From 13-2-20CM-68-14 sp051955535 (GTDB lineage Bacteria; Actinomycetota; Thermoleophilia; Gaiellales; Gaiellaceae), in assembly GCA_051955535.1 (NCBI GenBank), contig JBQCGP010000067.1, positions 1 to 15,353 on the forward strand: a stretch of DNA of 15,353 nt. Direction: 5' to 3'. The notes beneath the pieces are model-generated. The model worked only from the letters and a program-made list of their open reading frames with translations. It was not told where the DNA came from and did no database searches. How positions within the stretch are numbered: the stretch's first letter is position 1; every line of letters starts with the position of its first letter. Of this stretch, positions 7,496 through 12,417 are shown in pieces. The translations under genes were made by a program, and so were the position numbers.

Positions 7496-8725
7496 TCAGT
7501 CGACGCGACCGAGCAGCACGCAGGCGTTGTGGCCCCCCAGCCCCATGGCGTTCGACAGTGCGACGCGCACGTCCGCGTCGCGCGCCTCGTTCGGCACGTA
7601 ATCGAGGTCGCAGACCGGATCCGGCTTTTCGTAGTTGATCGTCGGCGGCAGCTTCCCCTCATGCAGCGCCAGCACGCACATCAGCGCCTCGATGGCGCCG
7701 GCGGCGCCGAAGCAGTGGCCCATCATGGACTTCGTCGACGACACGGCGAGCTCGTAGGCGTGATCGCCGAAGACGTCCTTGATCGCCTTCGTCTCCGCGG
7801 CGTCGCCGAGGGGCGTCGAGGTGCCGTGGGCGTTGATGTAGTCGACGTCCTCCGGCTTCAGGCCGGCGCGGTCGATCGCGGCGCGCATCATCTCGGCGAC
7901 GCCGATTGCCTCCGGTTCCGGCTGCGCCATGTGGTGACCGTCGTTCGACGTCCCGTAGGACAGGACTTCGGCGTAGACCGTCGCTCCGCGCCCCCGCGCC
8001 GCCTCGAGCTCCTCGAGCACGAGCACGCAGGCGCCCTCGCCCATCACGAAGCCGGCCCTCGTCGCGTCGAAAGGCCGTGACGCGTGCGGAGGGTTCTCGT
8101 TCTCGACGGCGAGCCCGCGCATGGCTACGAAGCCGGCCAGGATGATCGGCTGGATCGCGGCCTCGGTGCCGCCGGCGAGCATCGCATCCGCGTCGCCTCG
8201 CTTGATCAGCTCGGCCGCCTCCCCGACCGCGTGCGAGCCGGTCGCGCACGCCGACACGGGCGCGTAGTTCGGACCGCGGATGCCGAGCGAGATCGCCAGC
8301 TGCCCGCTCGCCGCGTCCACCAGCACGCTCGGGATGAAGCTCGGCGAGACGCGCTCGTAGCCGCGGTCGCGAAGGACCTCGGCCTGCTGCATGATCCCGG
8401 CGATCCCGCCGATCGCCGAGCCGAACGCAATCCCGACCCGGTGCGGATCGAACCCATTCAGGCCCGCGTGCTCCACCGCCTCCTTGCCCGCCGCCAGGGC
8501 GAGCAGGACATTGCGGTCGAGCTTTCGTTGCTCCTTCGCCGACGCGGCGCCGCTCGGGTCGAAGTCCTTGACTTCGGCGGCGATGCGGACCGGAAAGTCG
8601 CTCGCGTCGAAAGCGCGGATCCAGTCGATCCCGCTCTCGCCCGCGACGGCAGCGCGCCAGCTCTCCGGCGCGTCATTGCCGAGCGGCGTGACCGCCCCGA
8701 ACCCGGTGACGACGACTCTGCGCAC
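7496..8725 (-). CDS. fabF: 3-oxoacyl-ACP synthase II (beta-ketoacyl-ACP synthase)
   Basis: Elongating condensing enzyme of type II fatty acid synthesis: it joins malonyl-ACP to the growing acyl chain. The 409 residues match the family length. Thiolase-fold motifs are complete: RRVVVTGFGAVTPLG at the start, active-site Cys160 in PVSACATGSHAVGEA, His300 in NAHGTSTPLGD, Lys332 and His337 in TKSMMGHCFGAAGA, and the closing SNAMGLGGHNACVLL. GTG 8725 was chosen because it starts exactly at the conserved VRRVVVTG; GTG 8740 in frame is possible, and the longer frame to 8797 runs into a palindrome and is unlikely. No acpP, fabD or fabH lies in the window, so it stands apart from a fatty acid operon here. 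A polyketide-type ketosynthase is the main alternative. Confidence 0.93.
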   Translation of the reverse strand: MRRVVVTGFGAVTPLGNDAPESWRAAVAGESGIDWIRAFDASDFPVRIAAEVKDFDPSGAASAKEQRKLDRNVLLALAAGKEAVEHAGLNGFDPHRVGIAFGSAIGGIAGIMQQAEVLRDRGYERVSPSFIPSVLVDAASGQLAISLGIRGPNYAPVSACATGSHAVGEAAELIKRGDADAMLAGGTEAAIQPIILAGFVAMRGLAVENENPPHASRPFDATRAGFVMGEGACVLVLEELEAARGRGATVYAEVLSYGTSNDGHHMAQPEPEAIGVAEMMRAAIDRAGLKPEDVDYINAHGTSTPLGDAAETKAIKDVFGDHAYELAVSSTKSMMGHCFGAAGAIEALMCVLALHEGKLPPTINYEKPDPVCDLDYVPNEARDADVRVALSNAMGLGGHNACVLLGRVD

Positions 8726-8768
8726 GTGCGCATTAGACACGCCGTCGTCACCGTGAGGTTGCGAACCA

Positions 8769-8794
8769 GGACTGTCCCCGAACGGGGACTGTCC
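8769..8794. repeat. REP-like palindrome upstream of fabF
   Basis: GGACTGTCCCCG (8769-8780), an AA centre and CGGGGACTGTCC (8783-8794) form an inverted repeat with one T-T mismatch in 12 pairs. It lies between the stop of the DUF892 gene (8807) and the fabF start, both on the - strand. It lacks a U tract on either strand, so REP element, operator or weak terminator are all possible. Confidence 0.6.
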
Positions 8795-8806
8795 CATCAG
8801 GCAGTG

Positions 8807-9304
8807 CTAGGCGGGGACGCCCTCTTCCTTCAGCGACAGCTCCGCGAACTTGTCCCAGTGCGCGTCGAGCTTCTTCGCCATCGCCTCTTCGTCCTTGCGG
8901 TTCTCCCGTGCGGCCTCGGCAGTCTCCTCGTCACCGGCCTGCTGCGCGATCCGCTCGAGGAGTTGGTAGCTCGCGATCTCGAGGTGCTCGGTCGCGTACC
9001 CGTCGCGGGCATTGCGTCCCGCCTTCTCGCCGCGGGCGAGGTCGAGGACGGACTTCATCAGCGCACCGGCAATCCCACCGGCCTCCTTGACCATCGACGG
9101 CGTGGCGCTGTGCGCCTCGAGGCGCTCCTTCATCCGCTCGGCATGCCGCTCCGTCTCGAGCTTGTGCTGCCGCAGCTCCTCTTTGACCTCCGGGTCGTCG
9201 GTCGTCTTGATCATGCCGTCCAGCATTCGCAAGACGTTCTGCTCCATCGCGTAGGCCTCGTCGATGTGCTTGACGAGCTGTTCTTTCAGCTGTTCCGATG
9301 CCAT
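8807..9304 (-). CDS. DUF892 / YciF-like ferritin-like protein
   Basis: A cytosolic helical protein of 165 residues, normal size for the DUF892 (YciF/TerE-like) branch of the ferritin-like four-helix-bundle superfamily, which is often stress-induced. It opens MASEQLKEQLVKHIDEAYAMEQNVLRML. Candidate metal ligands lie at Glu21, Glu50 and His54 (HKLETERHAERM), Glu106/His107 or Glu110 (ATEHLEIASYQLLERIA), and Glu139/Glu140 in the last helix; I assign these by pattern only. The ATG at 9304 is fixed by AGGAGG four bases upstream; the frame extends to 9571 but that part overlaps another gene and lacks family similarity. It follows the 92-residue unknown gene by 8 nt, so the two likely form an operon. 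Iron or peroxide handling is the family's presumed role; proof is lacking for most members. Confidence 0.85.
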   Translation of the reverse strand: MASEQLKEQLVKHIDEAYAMEQNVLRMLDGMIKTTDDPEVKEELRQHKLETERHAERMKERLEAHSATPSMVKEAGGIAGALMKSVLDLARGEKAGRNARDGYATEHLEIASYQLLERIAQQAGDEETAEAARENRKDEEAMAKKLDAHWDKFAELSLKEEGVPA

Positions 9305-9308
9305 TCGT

Positions 9309-9314
9309 CCTCCT
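9309..9314 (-). promoter_or_regulatory. Shine-Dalgarno of the DUF892 gene, overlapping the previous stop
   Basis: On the - strand AGGAGG ends four bases before ATG 9304. Its first two bases belong to the TAG stop (9313-9315) of the upstream 92-residue gene, so ribosomes ending there are placed on the next start. This fixes the start and supports translational coupling. Confidence 0.8.
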
Positions 9315-9591
9315 AGGGTTGGATTCGCCGCATCTCGAACTTGCCGAACTCCCGGCCGCGAAACGTTGCGCGGCCCCGAAGCTCGTCGCCTGCCGGCTCC
9401 AGAACGTCCACAAAGGCCTGAAAAGGCGGCCGGTAGCGAAGCGACTGCCCGACCACGTCGAACGGGAGGCAGGCGATCGGCCCGACCTTGGTTGATCCGG
9501 ACGTGCCCCAGATCTCCTTGCGCACGCCGAAGAGGGGCGGCAGCGCGCCGCCGACCCGTTTGACCTCCCACGCCCCATCGAGCTCGGCCAC
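9313..9591 (-). CDS. Small hypothetical protein, 92 aa
   Basis: I cannot name the family. The protein starts with GTG at 9591 (VAELDGAWEVKRVGGALPPLFGVRKEIW) and continues with KVGPIACLPFDVVGQSLRYRPPFQAFVDVLEPAGDELRGRATFRGREFGKFEMRRI. Alternating strands separated by turns, opening with a LDGAWEV motif and closing with a GRATFRGREFGKFEMRR strand pair, suggest a small lipocalin- or streptavidin-like beta-barrel, a resemblance only. No signal peptide or Cys pair is seen, so it is probably cytosolic. It is the first gene of the likely operon with the DUF892 protein; its stop overlaps that gene's ribosome binding site. A repeat element with two hairpins lies upstream on the other side of its start region (9639-9728). 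Confidence 0.65.
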   Translation of the reverse strand: MAELDGAWEVKRVGGALPPLFGVRKEIWGTSGSTKVGPIACLPFDVVGQSLRYRPPFQAFVDVLEPAGDELRGRATFRGREFGKFEMRRIQP

Positions 9592-9638
9592 GTGACTAGT
9601 CTCCCGGCGTCGTGCCTCCTCGAAACCTGCCCTTCGAG

Positions 9639-9728
9639 CACGGGGGAAACCATGTTTCCCCCGTGAGCCCCCTTCTTCTTCGTAGCGGCATCTCAGCAGG
9701 TGAGTGGCTCCGCCGGGCCAAGCCCGGC
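9639..9728. repeat. Two-hairpin repeat element, copy A
   Basis: Hairpin 1 (9639-9665) has a perfect 12-bp stem, CACGGGGGAAAC and its complement, around a CAT loop. Hairpin 2 (9712-9728) is GCCGGGC-CAA-GCCCGGC. They are 46 nt apart, and the stretch after hairpin 1 starts AGCCCCCTTCTT. The same order, spacing and linker start recur at 11870-11958 in the same orientation. This copy sits just upstream of the ligase start at 9757. Confidence 0.8.
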
Positions 9729-9756
9729 TGCGCCTGCGAATCGCGGACTACACCTG

Positions 9757-10779
9757 ATGCCGCCTAAAGGCCTTCCGTTTCCCCCGATGGAAGCCGAGCT
9801 CGTCACCGAGCTCCCGACAGGCGACTGGCAATACGAGCCGAAGTGGGACGGGTTCCGCGGAGTCATGGAGAACCTGAAGGGCGAGCTCGCCGTTTGGAGC
9901 CGCAATGCGCGGCCACTGCTTCGCTACTTCCCGGAGCTGCGCGAGGTCGGGGACCTGCTGCCTCCGGACTCGGCGCTCGACGGCGAGATCGTGATCGAGC
10001 GCGACGGCGTGCTCGATTTCGACGCCATGCAGCTGCGGCTCCACCCGGCCGAGAGCCGGATCCGCAAGCTCTCGGCCGAGATTCCGGCCGAGTTCATCGC
10101 GTTCGACGTCCTCCGTTGGAAGGGAGAGCCCGTACACGAGCTGCCGCTCGAGAAGCGGCGCACGAAGCTCCAGCGCGTCGGCAAGAAGCTTCGGCTCTCA
10201 CCGGTGACGCGCGACCCGGCGCTCGCGGGCGACTGGCTGCAGCGCATCGAGGCGGCCGGCCTGGACGGGGTCGTCGCCAAGCGGCTCGGCCTGCCTTACC
10301 TGCCCGGCTCCCGCGACGGCGTCGTCAAAGTGAAGCCCTACCGCACTGCGGACTGCGTGATCGTCGGGTTCCGCTGGAGCGAGAAGGCCGAAGGCCGCAT
10401 CTCGACGCTCCTGCTCGGGCTCTACGACGCCAAGGGCGGGCTCGACTTCGTCGGCCATTGCTCGGGCTTTCCGGCGGCCGTGCGCCGGGAGCTCGAGGAG
10501 GAGCTGCCCAAGTTGCGAGCGCCGGGCTCGATCAGCGGCGAGCGCATCCCCGGCGGACAGAGCCGCTGGACGCGCGGCAAGGAGCTCGACTGGAATCCCG
10601 TCAAGCCGAAGCTCGTGTGCGAGGTTCGCTACGACAAGCTGGAGAAGAACCGCTTCCGGCACGGAACGCGCTTCCTGCGCTTCCGGCCGGACAAGGACCC
10701 GAAGGACTGCACCTGGCGCGAGGTCAGGCCCCCGAGGCGGCCCGACGACCTGACCGTGCCCATCCTGCTGGCCGGGTAG
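9757..10779 (+). CDS. ligC: ATP-dependent DNA ligase, LigC / LigD-ligase type
   Basis: Seals DNA nicks by enzyme-adenylate chemistry with ATP. The 340 residues hold an adenylation domain (about 1-195) and an OB-fold (about 200-330). Motif I is KWDGFR with nucleophile Lys29; further motifs are LDGEIV with Glu77, GLDGVVAKR with Lys175, and VVKVKPYRTADC with Lys191/Lys193. The segment RYFPELREV...LHPAESRI resembles mycobacterial LigC more than the classical three-domain LigD. LigC and its partner polymerase are known for excision repair and back-up end joining. ATG 9757 begins the conserved MPPKGLPFPPM; the frame upstream to 9700 reads through repeat hairpin 2 and is unlikely to be coding. A strong Shine-Dalgarno is absent. 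Its last 56 nt overlap the convergent polymerase gene. No Ku or nuclease domain is in the window. Confidence 0.9.
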   Translation: MPPKGLPFPPMEAELVTELPTGDWQYEPKWDGFRGVMENLKGELAVWSRNARPLLRYFPELREVGDLLPPDSALDGEIVIERDGVLDFDAMQLRLHPAESRIRKLSAEIPAEFIAFDVLRWKGEPVHELPLEKRRTKLQRVGKKLRLSPVTRDPALAGDWLQRIEAAGLDGVVAKRLGLPYLPGSRDGVVKVKPYRTADCVIVGFRWSEKAEGRISTLLLGLYDAKGGLDFVGHCSGFPAAVRRELEEELPKLRAPGSISGERIPGGQSRWTRGKELDWNPVKPKLVCEVRYDKLEKNRFRHGTRFLRFRPDKDPKDCTWREVRPPRRPDDLTVPILLAG

Positions 10780-11713
10780 GCCGCGTCGGCCAGGAGCTGT
10801 CGTCGAAGGCATGCGGGTCGGCCGGCTCGAGGCCGAGCGTCTCGAACCGCGACGCCAGTGCGACCTTGCGGCGCCACATCCCTGCCGTTGGGTCCCCGAC
10901 TTTCGCGATCCGTTGCCGCATCGTCTCCAGCGTGAACGCGGCCGGGTCGGCGCCGGCCACCTCATCCCAGTTCAGCGGCGCCGATGCGCGGGCGTCCGGT
11001 GTCGGGCGGATCGAGTACGCAGCCGCGATCGTCCGATCGCGCGCGTTCTGGCCGTAGTCGACGAAGACGCCTTCGCGATCGGCGACCTTCCAGGTCGTCG
11101 TGGCGACGCGTTGGTCGTCGACGCGCCGTTCGACCTCCTGCGCAACCGCCTTCGCGAAACGACGCACCTCCGGGTAGGGCAGCTCGGGTTTGGTAGGCGT
11201 CAGGATGTGCAGCCCCGTCGAACCGGAGGTCTTCGGGTAGCTCGGCAGCTCGAGTTCGTCGAGCACCTGCTTGACAACGAGCGCAATCGCGAGCACGTCC
11301 TCCCACTGGCCGTCGGTCGTCGGGTCGAGGTCGATCAGCATGTAATCGGGCCGCTCGATGTCGTCGATGCGCGAGTGCCAGGTGTGCAGCTCGATGCAGC
11401 CGAGGTTGATCACCCACGCGAGCGCGGCCGCGTTGTCGATCACCGCGAACACGGTCGAGTGACCACTCGGGAAGCGGACGACCTGCTCGCCGACGTAGTC
11501 TGGATGAGCCGGAACGCGCTTCTGGTGGAAGAAGTCGCCCGCGACGCCGTTCGGGTAGCGCTTCATGTGGAACGGGCGCCGACGGATGTGGTTGAGCGCG
11601 CATGCCGCGACATCGAGGTAGTAGCCGACGAGATCACCCTTCGTCAGCCCACGCTCCGGGAAGAAGAGCTTGTCCGGGTTCGAGATCGTGACCTCGTGAC
11701 GGCCGACGCGCAT
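10724..11713 (-). CDS. ligD: LigD-type polymerase domain protein (Prim-PolC/PolD-like)
   Basis: Stand-alone primase-polymerase of the LigD polymerase family, 329 residues, which fills gaps and adds nucleotides (often ribonucleotides) at DNA breaks. Diagnostic motifs are ISNPDKLFFPERGLTKGDL near the start, HMKRYPNG, the metal pair Asp128/Asp130 in MLIDLDP, the nucleotide-binding SGSTGLHI (163-170) with His169, and VDYGQNARDRTIAAAYSIR with third acidic residue Asp219. No ligase or nuclease domain is fused; the ligase is the convergent neighbour. The start is ATG 11713 at the usual family N-terminus. The last 25 or so residues (SWPTRPTRPAGWARSGRRAASGA) are low-complexity and lie mostly in the overlap with the ligase 3' end, so they are probably a non-conserved tail. 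The symbol ligD refers to the polymerase family; polD or prim-polC would also be defensible. Confidence 0.92.
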   Translation of the reverse strand: MRVGRHEVTISNPDKLFFPERGLTKGDLVGYYLDVAACALNHIRRRPFHMKRYPNGVAGDFFHQKRVPAHPDYVGEQVVRFPSGHSTVFAVIDNAAALAWVINLGCIELHTWHSRIDDIERPDYMLIDLDPTTDGQWEDVLAIALVVKQVLDELELPSYPKTSGSTGLHILTPTKPELPYPEVRRFAKAVAQEVERRVDDQRVATTTWKVADREGVFVDYGQNARDRTIAAAYSIRPTPDARASAPLNWDEVAGADPAAFTLETMRQRIAKVGDPTAGMWRRKVALASRFETLGLEPADPHAFDDSSWPTRPTRPAGWARSGRRAASGA

Positions 11714-12007
11714 AGCGGTCGGAACGTTACGGGCCTAGAAGGAGCGAAGCCCGCCTGGCTCAAGCTCAGACGGGCGCCGCGAATGCCGGAGGGGAGATAT
11801 GAGGGGAGCCGGCAAATGCAGCATGTATCGCGCGCGGGCCCGTGCCATGCCCCTGAAGGGGGATTCAAGCGCGAGGGAAACCATGTTTCCCCCGCGAGCC
11901 CCCTTCTTCGCTGTGATTTTGCGACTCGCGCTTCGCCTCTCGCCGGGCCAAGCCCGGCTTCGGCGGCATCGGTAAGCGCATCTCGATCGGGCTTCTGAAC
12001 GGCTTAG
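11714..12007. other. Gene-free interval of about 290 nt
   Basis: Lies between the polymerase start and the tRNA-Ser(GCU) gene. The right-hand part holds repeat copy B (11870-11958). Elsewhere I see only a short CCCC-TGAA-GGGG hairpin near 11851 and a GAGGGGAG direct repeat near 11791-11810. No convincing coding frame is present; short open frames here have no start signals or recognisable protein pattern. Confidence 0.6.
11870..11958. repeat. Two-hairpin repeat element, copy B
   Basis: Hairpin 1 (11870-11896) is CGCGAGGGAAAC-CAT-GTTTCCCCCGCG with one A-C mismatch in 12 pairs. Hairpin 2 (11942-11958) is identical to copy A. They are 45 nt apart, with the linker again starting AGCCCCCTTCTT. 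Pair 2 of stem 1 is A-T in copy A and G-C here, a compensatory change. It lies upstream of the polymerase gene, in the same orientation as copy A. Confidence 0.8.
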
Positions 12008-12098
12008 CGGAGAAGGAGGGATTCGAACCCTCGAGGCAGGGATTCCCCCACCTAACGCCTTAGCAGGGCGCCGCCTTCAGCCACTCGGCCACTTCTCC
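12008..12098 (-). tRNA. tRNA-Ser (GCU)
   Basis: Read on the - strand, acceptor GGAGAAG pairs with CTTCTCC, the discriminator is G, and the T arm is GAGGGTTCGAATCCCTC. The anticodon loop CTGCTAA gives GCU (complement of 12062-12064), which reads Ser codons AGC/AGU. A long variable arm, as expected for class II tRNA-Ser, brings it to 91 nt. CCA is not encoded. Confidence 0.95.
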
Positions 12099-12187
12099 GA
12101 ACGCGGACAGGGTATCGCAACAATTTTCCGCACTTACTTTCGCGTCGACGAGCGGCTACCCTGTCCCGCTGGCCGTACGGCTCCCGT
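12099..12187. promoter_or_regulatory. Divergent tRNA promoter region with mirror-image -10 boxes
   Basis: The 89-nt gap between the two divergent tRNA genes contains a perfect 10-bp inverted pair, GGACAGGGTA (12105-12114) and TACCCTGTCC (12157-12166). Each half presents TACCCT, a plausible sigma70-type -10 box, facing its own tRNA. The centre is AT-richer (CAACAATTTTCCGC). Clear -35 boxes are not seen. Function is inferred from position and symmetry. Confidence 0.5.
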
Positions 12188-12276
12188 GGAGGGGTGGCAG
12201 AGCGGTCGAATGCGGCGGTCTCGAAAACCGTTTCGGGCGGTTTCGTCCGACGAGGGTTCAAATCCCTCCCCCTCCG
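12188..12276 (+). tRNA. tRNA-Ser (CGA)
   Basis: Acceptor GGAGGGG pairs with CCCCTCC, discriminator G at 12276. The anticodon loop CTCGAAA places CGA at 12222-12224, reading Ser codon UCG. The T arm is GAGGGTTCAAATCCCTC, and the long variable arm is typical of tRNA-Ser. Total 89 nt; CCA is not encoded. Confidence 0.95.
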
Positions 12277-12307
12277 CCTAACTAGGCCGAATCCCGCAAC
12301 AGCAAAG

Positions 12308-12341
12308 GAGTTCGGGGCACCGGCGTCGGCGCCCCGAACTC
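12308..12341. terminator. Strong hairpin after tRNA-Ser(CGA)
   Basis: GAGTTCGGGGC (12308-12318) and GCCCCGAACTC (12331-12341) form a perfect 11-bp stem around a 12-nt loop, 31 nt past the tRNA. No U tract follows on either strand. Its place between the tRNA and the converging regulator gene suits a (bidirectional) terminator. Confidence 0.55.
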
Positions 12342-12397
12342 GACCGCACGGCTGCTCCCGTGGCCGTGGAATGGCAGCACAAGGGTGGAAGCGCGCT

Positions 12398-12417
12398 CTA
12401 GCGAGGAGACTCGCTAG
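12398..12417 (-). terminator. Hairpin covering the stop of the cyclase/ATPase gene
   Basis: CTAGCGAG and CTCGCTAG form a perfect 8-bp stem with a 4-nt loop (GAGA on +, TCTC on -). The TAG stop (12414-12416) of the - strand regulator is inside the stem. It may mark the 3' end of that transcript; no U tract is present. Confidence 0.45.

Noticed and set aside
8084..9316. 410-codon + strand open frame antisense to fabF and the DUF892 gene
   Set aside because: It covers two well-supported genes on the other strand and the intergenic palindrome, and has no recognisable protein pattern.
11644..11868. 74-codon - strand frame (MNPPSGAWHGPARDTCC...) overlapping the polymerase start
   Set aside because: It has no ribosome binding site or family pattern, and half of it is out of frame over the conserved polymerase N-terminus.
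9639..11958. The repeat-flanked ligase/polymerase segment as a composite transposon
   Set aside because: There is no transposase, the repeats differ in most of their linker, and no target duplication is visible. I report the repeats but not a mobile element.
10811..11998. 395-codon + strand open frame antisense to the polymerase gene
   Set aside because: The - strand frame encodes every LigD polymerase motif; the + frame is compositionally biased and crosses the repeat B region.
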